From Basidiobolus meristosporus CBS 931.73 (Eukaryota; Basidiobolomycota; Basidiobolomycetes; Basidiobolales; Basidiobolaceae), in assembly GCA_002104905.1 (NCBI GenBank), contig MCFE01000081.1:62001-126000 (forward strand): a stretch of DNA of 64,000 nt. The letters are read 5' to 3'. The notes beneath the pieces are model-generated. The model saw only the letters and a program-made list of their open reading frames with translations, ran no database searches and was not told the origin of the DNA. Position numbers and translations under genes: made by a program. This document shows, piece by piece, positions 21,474 to 33,200 of the stretch. Position 1 is the first letter of the stretch; each line of letters starts with the position of its first letter.

Positions 21474-22033
21474 GCCCCACTCAGCTAAATGTTCATACTG
21501 ACTATTCCTAATTTTGACCTAAGATATTCAAACTTGTCTCTAGCTAATGGCTAGGTAAATATGTCTGCAATCATTTCATCTAAAGGGCAGTAAACTGATC
21601 TAACTAAGTTATTCTCTATAGCTTCATGTATGAAATGATGTCTAATATCTGTGTGCTTGGTTCTAGCATGAAAAGTTGGATTTCTACCTAATTGTATACA
21701 TCCTTGATTATCTTGAAATAAAGTAATAGGTGTTTTTTAACATAGGCCTAAATCTGTCAAGAGTTTTCTTAACCACATTGCTTCTTTTGTAGCTTCACAG
21801 GCTCTCCATATACTCTGCCTCTGTGGTAGAAAGTGCTATGGTTGGTTACTTTCTTGAGTTCCATGAAATTGCTCCTTTACAGCAAAGAAAGGTGTATCCT
21901 GTAGTAGATCTTCTGTCATCCAAATTTTGTCCCCAATCAGCATCAGTGTGTCCCACAAGATCCTGTTCTGAGTCCTTATAAGTGTATCTTAAGCAGCTAT
22001 CAGCAGTTCTTTTAGGTACAAATTTTTACAACA
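21127..22033 (-). mobile_element. Internally deleted Copia element (about 0.9 kb)
   Basis: In plus coordinates it comprises a complete 347-bp 3' LTR (21127-21473), a pol 3' remnant with RNase H motifs (21474-about 22010) and only the outermost 17 bp or so of the 5' LTR (TTTTTACAACA, to 22033). It is bounded by a 5-bp target duplication GACTC/GATTC. Almost all of the 5' LTR, gag, protease, integrase and RT is deleted. It sits within the dispersed module. Confidence 0.8.
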
Positions 22034-22500
22034 GATTCTACAATAGAATATGTGAATGGCATAAGGGGAGGTAGAAAAAGAAAACACAATTTGGTAAATT
22101 GGTATGATAGCATTATACATAACTAGCTTTAGGCCGCTGTAATGCAGTTCTAATACTAACAGAGGTCCATGAAGAGGCCAGCAAACACTATCAAATCTTT
22201 TACCATACAAGGCAATTGGATGTACTAGCCAGCTGAGTCTGCTGAAACCAATGTAGAAAGCATTAAGACTGTCAAATGCCATGTAATTTTTGGCAAAAGA
22301 TCATCTAGACACTGTCAAGTTCTTAACTTTATTTGGCAGTAAGACCAGCAAAACACTGTCACAATCCCACCATACAGATTGTGTAGAGGGTCAATAATCC
22401 CAAACTGCTGGCATTATGATTGCCTTGTTGTGGAATCCTCATTGCTGATACAGATTGTATTCACCTATGGGACCAAACTATTTTTTGTAGGGAGTATGTA
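22034..22500 (+). repeat. Dispersed unclassified module, copy 3, right part
   Basis: Continues the module interrupted at 21126, matching 5010-5465: TAGCATTATACA, AAGGCAATTGGATGTAC and the tail with CAAACTGCTGGCATTATGATT. Confidence 0.7.
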
Positions 22501-22795
22501 CAGTAAAACCCCTATGAAAAATCTTAAACTTGGAATTATATAATTTTTAGCTGGTATACTACTGGTATTCTGATGGTATTCAGCTGGTATTCAGCTGGTA
22601 TTTTTGGTAATGGGCAGCTCATGACCAAATTTGGCATGGATGCTAGTTGGCTTAGTCTCCTCCTGGAGAATTTGTTTGCTTGCCTGCCCATCAGCTAACA
22701 ACAGAGATATTGAGAGTTGTCAATTTTGAGAAACTTGAAATTCAGCTGAAATTATGATTGCATTTTGCTGGCCTTTTCTTAATTGTTTTTCTTAG
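22500..22795 (+). repeat. Second dispersed repeat family, copy 1
   Basis: About 300 bp homologous to 52.69-53.03 kb. It begins CCCCTATGAAAAATC, contains a cluster of short tandem CAGCTGGTATT/CTGATGGTATT units, then GGATGCTAGTTGGC, and ends TGCTGGCCTTTTCTTAATTG. No coding potential is evident. Confidence 0.7.
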
Positions 22796-22940
22796 GGAAC
22801 TCCATCACAAGATTGTGAAGAGGACCAAGTACTTCAAGCTGCTGGAATTATAATGGCCTTATTGTGAGATATTAATAGCTGCTCTGGACCAGATCCACCT
22901 GTGGGACCATATTGTATTTTATAGGGATTATGTAAATTGT
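22795..22940 (+). repeat. Dispersed module tail, extra copy
   Basis: A second copy of the module's last 140 bp (CATCACAAGATTGTG, CAAGCTGCTGGAATTATAATGG). The second repeat family lies between the two tails. Confidence 0.6.
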
Positions 22941-22979
22941 AGATACTTTAAAAGAGCTGCTGATATATGCTTATGATAA

Positions 22980-23333
22980 AGTTGTTATTGTAATTATTCA
23001 GCAATCACCTAGTTTTCATGCTAACTTAGTCACATAGATTTTATTCTGTAATTTGCATTCTGTCCTAACCAAATTTCTTGCTGGGATCCACACAGAATAT
23101 TTTCACCAATCTATTAGGTACCCAGATTATGACCCTTCTCAGAGTTGTCCAAAAGACCCCAAACTTTGAATACATTCTTGGGACCCTTCTTAAATAGCCC
23201 TACACATTTGTTTATGATACTTCATCAAAAGTATAAATATCATACTCTATATCAATAATTCTACAGGTGGATAACATGTAAGTACTCTTGTTATCTACAT
23301 CCCTTCCAATAGTCCTCAGAATATTGAAACAAT
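22980..23333 (+). repeat. Diverged Copia LTR, plus orientation
   Basis: Shares AACTTAGTCACATAGATTTTATT and GCATTCTGTCCTAACCAAATTTC with the 8069-8416 LTR and ends near TTGAAACAA where CAACA is expected. It has a TATA-like GTATAAATA near 23229. Confidence 0.65.
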
Positions 23334-23403
23334 TATAAGGATTAGAACAGGATTTTTTGTGACACTCTGATGCAGATTAGGGATCAAATCCAAGAGACAG
23401 AAG

Positions 23404-23752
23404 TGTTGTAAAAATCTGTAGTTCCACTTAAATATTCACCTAATTTAGTCACTTAGATCATTATCTACAAATCTTACTGAATACTGACCAAATTCCTTAT
23501 TGGGATTTACTTGGAATATTTTTGCCAAAGCATTAGGTACCCAGAACATGAGAATTCTCAAAGTTGTCCAAACAGCCCCAAACTTAGCACCCATATTCTT
23601 GGGACCTTCCTGAACATATTTTATGTGCTTGCTATGCCACAATCATGTTAAAGTATAAATACCACTTTTACATTCAAGTAATCATTAAGTGAAAACCACA
23701 TATTCTTCTTGTTCTCCCAATCACTGCCAATATCTCCAAAATTCTTACAACA
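23404..23752 (+). repeat. Copia solo LTR, plus orientation (349 bp)
   Basis: A complete LTR with TGTTG...CAACA ends, identical in length to the element B LTRs. Immediately left (about 23340-23403) is a decayed plus-strand RNase H block (SDAD..GSNPRDR), so it sits in older pol sequence. Target duplications are not apparent (AGAAG / ATTTC). Confidence 0.75.
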
Positions 23753-23892
23753 ATTTCCTCCACAAGCCCACAACAGCTTAAGCATATATGACATCCTTAA
23801 AAACACCTTGAGTGCATGTGTGCAAATATCAGGGTTGTTTGGACAACTCTGATAAGTATCTTGCTCTGGATACCAAGCATTTTGGTGAGAGC

Positions 23893-25345
23893 ACTGTGTG
23901 AAAATTCCAACAGAGAGCAAGCCTCCCCAATAGCATTTTCCAACTTGCTTGCGGAAGAAAGCATATTATAATGGGATTCCACTTGACAAATCAGCTTTCG
24001 AAATGCCAAGGTACCCTGGGGTATGTGAGAAACTATTTGGTTCATGCAATTAGCTAGCAGCTTCCGTAGATATTAGGACTGGTGCAAAGCTTTCTAGCGT
24101 ATAATTGATAGATCTCACCAAACCAACAAAGTGAGACCCACTAAAACTCAAGCCTGGCCAAGACTTGAAAGTGGTTATCTGCAACCTTCCATAGATAAAC
24201 AACCCCAACTGGTTTTGGTAGCGCGGTTTCGGTAGGGCGGATAATGTCCCAGCATCAGTAATTCCATATGGAGATCATTAATCGACAATGAGAGTTGTGG
24301 CGACCAAGTTGCCCTCCAGCCGTATCTTGATACTCCAGCACCCACCATGAATCCAGATCAACGGCCAAATTAAGTAAAAACCGACCGAATAATCACGGAT
24401 GAACGGGATGGATGGTCGCCAATAAGCAGACATGCATCGCCTCAACCCTTGTATGAAGGGGCATTCGTTAAATGGCGCCAGAACCAACTAATTCCACGCT
24501 TTACGCTTTATAAAGATTCCCATCTATCGCAGATAGATCCATCTATCCAATCACACGGCTCACATGGTTCATGCTTTATGCTACATCCCCAACCCCCAAC
24601 CTGGAGCAAGAATTCACATGTGGCTTGAATAGAATTTGTCAGGTCTCGCCAAACTGTCGTGGTTGAGATAAGTTGCTCGTGTCACCAACCAATTTGCATC
24701 ATTTGTTTTGAGTATCGCCTCAGCCTGGGTGCTCCACAAAGAAATGATCTCGCCTGACTGCTAACCCCTAACCACGATGAAGACCGCCATACTTCAAGCG
24801 GAGGAGAAAGCCTGGTGCTATAAATGGCATGCTGCGATTGACATGGTCGATATCGTATGCACGTCTGCTGACCTATCGTGTTCATCATAACTTTCCTGAT
24901 GGATGGGAACAGGCGGCGTAAGTGGTGGAGAAATGACAATGAGCGGAGGTGGGAGGAACCAAGGGACAGCCTCGATTGTCACGAGAAAGTCAATTCACCG
25001 TAATTCCGGATAGTATTCATACGCTTCCAGGGCGTGATTGGATCGATACCTGTTGATCAATCCTCTGGTTCATAACGTGAATCATCTCTGGAGAGGTTCA
25101 AGTTGACCATAGTGGAACGTGAGACTAGCCACTGCAATCTCTTGCTCCCTGGACTCGTCGCCCCGGTCATGATTGGAAGCAGCCATATTGACTGTACTCC
25201 GTTCGGAAAATCGGCCCGCAAATTAAGCTTTAAGATTTACAAGATTATGAGCTGTCGCTGATTATTGGCTTAGGGTCGGAAAAAATGGTGATTGCTGAAC
25301 CATCAGAAGCCGGGTGAAATCCGAGAATTTAGCCAGGCGCCTGAG
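23893..25345. other. Boundary between transposon-rich and gene-rich DNA
   Basis: The last LTR-like fragment ends near 23890. From about 24.1 kb the base composition becomes visibly less AT-rich and transposon motifs disappear. I found no convincing gene: short frames on both strands lack domains or consistent splice sites. The right end serves as upstream region of the cyclin gene. Confidence 0.4.
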
Positions 25346-25349
25346 GTCA

Positions 25350-25356
25350 TATAAAA
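25350..25356 (+). promoter_or_regulatory. TATA box of cyclin gene
   Basis: TATAAAA lies 47 bp before the ATG at 25403, in otherwise mixed-composition sequence. Confidence 0.5.
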
Positions 25357-25402
25357 GTGCGAGGGGCCACGCGGTTGGTGCTCTTGACTATTCTTCATTG
25401 CC

Positions 25403-26113
25403 ATGTCGACCGATGGTTGTGTGCATCCCTCGCTCCCGATTGTCCAGAAGGGGTGTCTAGTGAATAACCTAGTAGGTGAGTGGTGTGGTGCGGTGTGGTG
25501 TGATGTGACTTCTGACGACCTGGGCTAATGTTGACTTTCCTTTGCAGAGCATACGGTTCACCTGATCCAGTACATCTGGCCGAATAGCCTTACCAACTGT
25601 CAAGCCCTCCCCCTCAAGCTGTTTGTGCAAGAGATCATTCGACGCTCTGGGACCTCGTTCGCATGCTGTCTCACTGCCTTGTTATACATATTTCGAGTCA
25701 AGAAGGGAGTCAGCCAGCGAATCGCCTGCAGCGGGTCGGATCAGATGGATACAGGGCCCATGAGAAAGGATCCGGTTTTATGTGGCCGAAGAATGTTTGT
25801 CGCAGCATTGATCCTGGCCACGAAGTATCTGCACGATCGCAGCCTGGCGAACTCCATATGGTCTCGTCTATCGGGATTGAATGTGAAGGAAATCAACCGG
25901 AATGAGCTGGTCTTCTTATCCCTGATTGATTATCACCTCTACATTCCCTGTCCTCTCTTCACCTGGTGGTCTTCATTGTTTATCAGCAAGTCGGCTCTAG
26001 GCGCTCCTCCTATGCCCCCCGAACCAACCAACCCGAACCGCGCCCACAGAAAATACTCCCCCTATTCTTTTCCCACTCATCGCCGTGATGGCAATGTACA
26101 AACCAGGTCTTAA
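25403..26113 (+). CDS. PCL/Pho80-family cyclin (Pho85-type CDK partner)
   Basis: Two exons (25403-25475, 25548-26113) give about 212 residues. The N-terminal 25 residues lead into a cyclin box: LIQYIWPNSL, then VQEIIRRSGTSFACCLTALL, RMFVAALILATKYLHDRS and the hallmark EINRNELVFLSLIDYHLYI. These are typical of the PCL1/2 (Psl1) subgroup, cyclins that activate Pho85-like kinases in cell-cycle and nutrient control. The C-terminus is short, Pro- and Arg-rich, without a further domain. The intron has GTGAGT..TTGCAG borders and keeps the frame across the Glu-His junction. The start is the first ATG after a TATA box. The next gene (IES2) starts about 270 bp downstream in the same direction. Confidence 0.85.
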
Positions 26114-26379
26114 CCCATATCGCTTACCTTTTAATGCTTCTCAACAATGTAAATACTTCCACATCTCTGCGTCAACCCTCCCATTTGCTAGTTGTAACAT
26201 AAATCACCACCCAAACCTCATAGATCGTATGCAATCGTAATAAATTCGAACCCACCAGTTCGTGTTGATCCTTGTGATTAATTGGTTAGCGGAATGGGTT
26301 CATTTGATGGCCATGGTTGGAGCCGTACCTACATTTCTTGACCACGCACCGGGTTATCCTGCACAGCTCTGTTGACGCC

Positions 26380-27855
26380 ATGAGTTCTTCCGAGCCAACC
26401 TCTTTCGTATCTGACGCGGAGCTCGACGTTTCCAAAAGCGAGCATCTCTCCGAGGAGGAAGACGTAGCCAACGACATGCCGAAGCGCACTCGAAGCTCGA
26501 GAAAAAAGGCCGCCTCCTCCAAAAGTACGTTCTGGCTGACAAGGCTCTTTAGACGGCAGTATTCTTACCACTTCTTGCTCAGATCGGATGAATTATACGG
26601 ATAGTGAAGAGGAGCCAACGATGGAGGGAGAGAAGGGAAAGAGAACGTTGACCAGTATGTTTGGTCGAGACACGCTTAGCCATGTGGCAATACTTACTCA
26701 CAAGTGAAATCTTCTCTAGAAAGAGTGCCCGAAAAATCGGATAGTTTAGCTGATTACGAGTATGTGGTGACCCCAGAGAAAGGACAGGTTGGTGAACAAA
26801 GCGTCGATGTTGATGAGGATTCCGAATCCGATGTGGAAATGTCGGAAGATTCCGAAAGCGAAGAATCGGGGCCTCAAAAGAAGCGTTCAAGAAGATCGAA
26901 GAAAGGTATGGATATTTCCCCAACTGGGAACCAACTCTAGCCTAATCCCCACCCCGGGTATTTTTTAGATGAGGACGGCTTTTCTTCGGAAGAGAGGTGA
27001 TATTAGTGTAAACGTTTTTGGTGTTACGAGCCAATTTCTCATGGGTTTTTTTGGTGATCAGTTTGGAGGAATTCTTTACCGACCATAGCAAAAAAGATAA
27101 GAACAGGTTGACAAGCCGACAGCGGGCTAAAGTAGACGACGAGTTTCAAGTGGAGCTCTTGGAGCTTCCAACAGGTAAGCCTTTCGTGGGATGTTCGCGC
27201 TAGGCCATACATAATATTGATGAAAACTCTCCCGTAGAGACAAAGAAAAAGAACCTCACGGCGGAAGAATTGGCATTAAAACGTTCGGAAACGGCTAGAA
27301 GACGAAAGAATCAAAGTGAGCGACGAGCTGAACAAGATAAAGTAAGTTGAAGTATACACCGGACACCTCAGCAACATCCTTATTTAACCGCTTAAACTCT
27401 TCCAGATGGATACCATCAACAAGCTGCTGAAGAAACAAGCATCCCGCCGAACCAAGAAAGACGATGACGAACAGGTTAGCGATCCACATCATGGAGAGTC
27501 TGCAAATTTAATGTATGCTTACCACTCCAGCGCTTTACAGGACCAGAAGGACCAAGAACGCATAGTCCCCACCAAAATATGCTACCTACAGAACAAGGAC
27601 GGTGTCACTATTTCTTTTCCTGTCGATGCAAACCCGATCGAGGGCCAGAAATTTACTGGGTAGGTTTTCCATGCCAGTTGCTGGTATTTTCTTAATAATC
27701 CACTCACCCTCACCCTCCCCTCCCCCCTTACTAGCTATCCTCCCGCATTGCCCAAATGCAGTATTCCAGGCTGCGACAACGTCAAGAAATATAGACATCC
27801 AAAACTCCAGAAGGACATCTGCAGCTTGGAGCATTATCGTTTGCTCGAGGCCTGA
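26380..27855 (+). CDS. IES2: INO80 complex subunit B (IES2), PAPA-1 and HIT-finger protein
   Basis: Nine exons fit cleanly: 26380-26524, 26583-26654, 26720-26905, 26969-26996, 27062-27174, 27238-27341, 27406-27474, 27541-27659 and 27735-27855. The N-terminal half is acidic and Ser-rich with basic clusters. The C-terminal half has the PAPA-1 region (LTSRQRAK; ETARRRKNQSERRAEQDK; INKLLKKQASR), then a GVTISFP strand and a HIT-type zinc finger (CSIPGCDNVKKYRHP...ICSLEHY). This domain pair is diagnostic of INO80B/Ies2, a nuclear subunit of the INO80 nucleosome remodeller that stimulates its ATPase. One exon is only 28 nt. Introns are 58-75 nt. The start is the first ATG in frame, and no upstream exon is needed. 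Confidence 0.9.
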
Positions 27856-28012
27856 GCACAAGTGTAGATAGATATATGACAGTAGCCTCAGTGCGCTTGC
27901 GAACGATCCATTTAATATTGATTGATTGATTTTGATTTTGATTAAATTGATGATGTATATCCCCTTTCTTTTTCATACATGTTGAATCAGAGTCTCACTG
28001 AAATAAACAGGA

Positions 28013-28335
28013 GTGATTTGCAGATTTGCGGAGCTTGAAGTGAAGAACTGCTTGCTACCAATCAGCAGGTGTAGGATAGATCGAGCCCATCGACTCGAGC
28101 AGAGGTTGAATTCTCGCGCAACAGACGCTGAGCTGCTCTTGGATGCCCGCTGTATCTCCAGGCTATTTTGGTGTCTCTCAGCGCCACCCCCATATCACCT
28201 GAGCTCGGATGAATTGTTTCAATTGCGGGAGAGATGGGCATTCAACATCAAACATGACAAGACAGCATCGTCGGATAATGGAATGTTTAGTCCAACACCA
28301 GGTATTTGTTTATTTTCATATAAGCCCTTCGCACT
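28013..28335 (+). pseudogene. Possible APC2 (APC/C cullin subunit) fragment
   Basis: A single frame carries an RFAELEVKNCLL segment, then HRLEQRLNSR and AELLLDARCISRLFW..., followed by a YHLSSDELFQLRERW segment. The order resembles the segment of anaphase-promoting complex subunit 2 between the region with LR-F-GE and the SRLFWP motif before its cullin-homology winged helix. No flanking exons for the several hundred other residues of APC2 could be found, and the frame lacks an ATG in good context (the open frame begins with ATT). It is best read as a gene fragment or processed remnant; a chance resemblance is possible. Confidence 0.35.
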
Positions 28336-28479
28336 GACGTAGGATGAACCGAAGGTTCCATGAAGGTAAGATGAAAAAACTGTGGCATCATGTGGTGGCC
28401 ACGGAGGCGGAGAATTTTCCCACCTATGAGCTTACCAAGTGGCTTGAGGACACCTGTGTGTGATGGATTCACTGAATCT

Positions 28480-29023
28480 CAAGATCTTGATACGTCCATT
28501 CGGCGTGAAGCCAATATCTAGGCTATTATTAGCTATGATTCAGGGATTAGATGGATGAAACTCCACACCCAGTAAGCAGCAGTAGGTGCTGCTTATGTAA
28601 TGACGTCAAACCGCAGACTGACATTGCATTTGCCTGAGGCCCAACCGGGGTTGTAGAAACATCCAAAGGCAGGAGAGTTCAGACGTAGGGTTGGGCATTG
28701 TGGCATCGGTGTGGTCTTAAAGCACATATCACCTTCTGTACCCACACTCTGTGGCCTTGAGAGATTAACTGGAGGTTTTAGATTATGTAACACAAGCAAG
28801 TTTATTTACTATCTATTTCGATTGGGATATGTACAAGAGGAAATCAATGATGGTCTAGAGATATAGCAAACCAGAGCCCGTCATCGTTGCGCTTGCCATA
28901 GAAGATGTTGGACTCAGACACAACTAGACTTCACGAGAGCTAGGATTAATGGAGTCGGTCTTCGAGAGTATAGAAAAATAGGAGATTAATGGTTTAGAAC
29001 AAGAAGCCTTAATTTACTAGCAC
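28480..29023. other. Intergenic, no gene recognised
   Basis: Short frames only. A minus-strand frame at 28593-28799 has no domain. The segment is the 3' flank of the zinc-finger gene. Confidence 0.4.
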
Positions 29024-29579
<556 letters not shown>

Positions 29580-29631
29580 ATTATGGCATCAGTGGACTGA
29601 AATACGGGGTATCAGCTGGTGGACTAGCTCC

Positions 29632-29638
29632 TTTTATA
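29632..29638 (-). promoter_or_regulatory. TATA box of C2H2 gene
   Basis: TATAAAA on the minus strand, 53-59 bp upstream of the ATG at 29579. Confidence 0.45.
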
Positions 29639-29959
29639 AAGGCGAGAAGAGAATAACGTGATCGGGGAGTTTGTATTAATATCGTTGAGGAAGCTTATGT
29701 AATATGCTTGTATTGGATCGTCAATTATGTACATCACTGTACAAGTAAAGTTCCATCGATGATTAGCAGTCCACTCGTATGCAATCTCAGATTGTGCCCC
29801 AATGCCATCTCGTTTACAACATGGCATGTAAGCTCGACTACCAGGGGCCGGAGGATTGGAATGGGTGCCACCAAACAGCCGTATAAACACCATTGGTTGA
29901 AAACGCCAGGGGCAGGCTGAGCAATGCCCACCTTCTTTACACAGTCACATCAAACTGTT

Positions 29960-30058
29960 TTGAATCGATGAAGGGTGATCGAAAGCTTTGTTGACTGAGT
30001 CGCCATAAGGTTAGATCGATGAAGAGTGATTGAAAGGTTTGTTGATTGAGTCGCCGCA
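29960..30058. repeat. Two-copy 48-bp direct repeat
   Basis: The sequence ATCGATGAAGGGTGATCGAA...GACTGAGTCGCC recurs immediately as ATCGATGAAGAGTGATTGAA...GATTGAGTCGCC. It lies in the intergenic space between the C2H2 gene and MED23. Confidence 0.7.
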
Positions 30059-30264
30059 TGATTTTCAATCCATTGTATTTGCCATGCAGCATGGAGAAAT
30101 TCGAATCGTTGGTCAATATTGCTTAAAATTAGCCAACTTTCTAATCAACATCCATGATCCAGTGGGCTCAATTATGGAAAACCCTAACCCAGACAATAGT
30201 TCGACCTGAGATTACTAGTTAGTGTTGAAGTGGTGGTTTTATGCACATCAGTTGACGCGATACA

Positions 30265-33200
30265 ATGGAGATAGACGCGATTGTGAAAAGACACCTGGAG
30301 GAGAGATTCACCAAAACCAAGGTACTCCTGAGTCCTGCCTAAGACGCTATGGATGATACTCACCCTCACCTCCTCTTAGCGCTCTGTCGCCTCAGAATCC
30401 AGGGAATTCTATTATGGGTATGCTGCAATTCGATCCTGAAGTTCCCTGTATCACTCACTTTGCTTACTTCTCGAAGTATATTCGAATCCCCAACGAAAAA
30501 AATCAAGGTACACAACGATCCAAAGAACGGAATGGATGAAGAGCAGGCATTCCAAGAAAAACTGAACCTCGACCTAAAGAAATCCATCCAAACCTCCAAC
30601 AACCCAGTATGTTTCAGAATTCTCGACGATCGTTCAGTGCGACCACTTAATATTGAATCTCGTTGTAGAGCGAAGGGTTTAAAGTAATCTTTGGCATCAT
30701 CGCTTCGGACAACCATCCTAACGAATACGTGGAATATCTGTTCCGCTTCTTGAAAAGTAGCTTATTGGATTCGGAAAGTCTATCTAATCTTCCCTCGACC
30801 TATATCTATGAGCAGGCAGCTTCGCTGCTGGATATAAAGAAGCCTCGTTTATGGACACAAACATTGCGCTTTATTAAGGAGATTATCACAGAGGAGAATC
30901 ACAAAGTCTCGTTACCAATCCATGTAGCAACCAACTTGATCAAAGTCATCCTCAAGCAGATCAATAGCCTTCCAACCGTTGTCGAGGAAACACAGCGGTC
31001 ATGTGTCGAGAAAGGAAAAGATCTAATTGATCAGATGCTCCCGCTTTCCAACGAGAAAACGCCTGGAGCACTGTCGTACTACGAACTGATTCAACAAGTA
31101 TGTGCCGGTTAACCCCACCCATAGATAGTCGCTCTCTGACAAATGTTCTTGTAGCTCCCCGATATATACACGAACTTTGTCCAGGGGAATTATGTCAAGA
31201 ATGTCCATTGGCTCATGGAGCCATTTATCAACATTCTAAGTAAGAGAAGACGTCAGCTGGCCTTTGTACTAGTTCCTCCAGGTAAATCCGTCTCGACTAC
31301 CGTTCATGTAGCAAATAACGATAACCCAACCATCGCGTAGATGCGTCCTGGCCATTGATCTCTCACTTCAGCCGCCATCATGAATATACCCACCTTACCG
31401 ATCAGCCCCACTGTAGCTTGTTTCAACAGGACCTAGTATATACCTCAGCCACCTTTTCTGATGGAAACAACTTAGCTAACCTAGCGACCAGGATGAATTT
31501 ATTGCCAGCAACTTTGCTACTTCCACCTATTCGCACCTCAAAGACCTCCTGTTCCAGAGATCCTCGATAGAGGATTTACGAGGGATTTTGGCAAGACAAG
31601 GCCACAGTGCTGACCGAAGCGTTATTCGTAAAGCGATTGTGGACAAGATTCGAGACCTGATTGTCCGCACCCAGGAAATTAGTCGCTTTGATGAGCCAAA
31701 GCAAGGTAAGCGATCTAGTCGACCCAGAGTGGGGTTAGCGCTAATGGGGCTTCAGGAATTGATCCCACACATGGTAGTGGCTCCGAGGTAGATGTGGTAG
31801 TACCAGACAATGTTGAGTTTTGGGAATGCATGATTGAGGTGGCCGACCAGCTGTACAGTCTGGTATCTTCTGAGTAAGCAGCAATCAGTGGGCCATTCTA
31901 GCTGCACGTTCTCACCTTTGTGTTCGTAGCCTCATAGGGTTCGACGATCTGCTGAGTGATTTCTCTCAGATAGTGCGGCCAGATGATGCCCTAGACATCG
32001 ATTCGGAGAAGATCCCCAAAGACAACACTCTTTTGTGGCTTTTGTTGCAACTCTTTCGTATCCTTTGAGCCGTGTGTCCCAAGAGTTTTCGCCCGTGCAC
32101 ACACTACGATTCCTTAACCGCGCCATTTTGTAGATATCGAAAGATTAGGTGGTAGTCTGATTGCCAAGGATTTTGCCAATGACGAGGCCTACTTGTCTCA
32201 AATGGTCAAGCTCTACAACGAAAAGCAGGTTCTTTCGCAAGACGGTTTTTACCTAAGAGATTTATCGCTTCCGTGTGCAGTGAGTATTTGGGAGTTTCAA
32301 GCCTCATGCTAGCTCATCCCATTGATTGTTCATCGTTCCTACAGCTAAGCCACCAGCAATCACACCTTCGGGACAGATCGAACCTCAAGTATCGGCATCC
32401 TAACTTAGCCTCTGCGATGAGCTACGCTACCGTTTGCTATCATCTTCAGACCTATTTCGCCTCGCATTACAAAGGTGCCCTCCATGATAGCAAGAGTTGC
32501 GCCAAAGCATCTAGACTTACGCCTTGCTCCATATTGTAGCGAACATCACCAAACACGATGTCTTCAGAAACCTGACCCTCCATGAAATCAACAAGGTTGC
32601 CTTGGTCAGCCAGCTCCGACAACACATTGTTCCAAACACTCTTTACGTATATCTTGTCCCCAACAAATCCGACACCGACACTCTAGGATTTCCCAAGAAT
32701 ACGTACCTCAAAGGAGGCATTCTTGGATACAAGCTTCTCGACTTCATCAATGTAAACGGCAAGCAAAGGTAGTCGATGCATTCGTTAAGCCGGACCGCCC
32801 ACCATATGAGAGCTAACTTGGGTTTCTTCAGATTGTTGCAACTAATTTACAAGATGATGCTGGACAGCGAAGCGGGACCGCGGTTCCAGGATGGATCTGG
32901 TCAAGCAAACTGTGTCTCTCCCTATGTGCTCGATGTAGTGTACAAGCTGTTGCACAGTGCACCATGCTCGTAAGTTTCCTCTACCTCGATCTATTTCCTG
33001 CAAGGCTGACATGTATGTGAATCAGTGCCGAGCTCATGATGAGGGAAATCTTCGAAAGACTGAAAAGATGTGACAAGGCGACAAAGGCACATGCTGAAGG
33101 AGGGCCTAGTCTTTCAGAGCATACACTTCGTTGGCAGTCCACTATTCTGCAGCTACTCAACTTCAGACTCCTCAGATTCCTAAAATACTCCCCCATAGCC

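Noticed and set aside
1-23900. Search for a host gene among the many 60-100-codon ORFs
   Set aside because: Each either matches a Copia domain, is a shadow of one, or lacks domain, start context and splice structure.
24050-25340. Possible tRNA gene or small RNA near the compartment boundary
   Set aside because: No B-box-like GGTTCGAATCC or clover-leaf pairing could be found by eye here or elsewhere in the window.
26329-26571. Minus-strand ORFs overlapping the first exon of IES2
   Set aside because: Antisense shadows of a well-supported exon with spliced PAPA-1/HIT protein.
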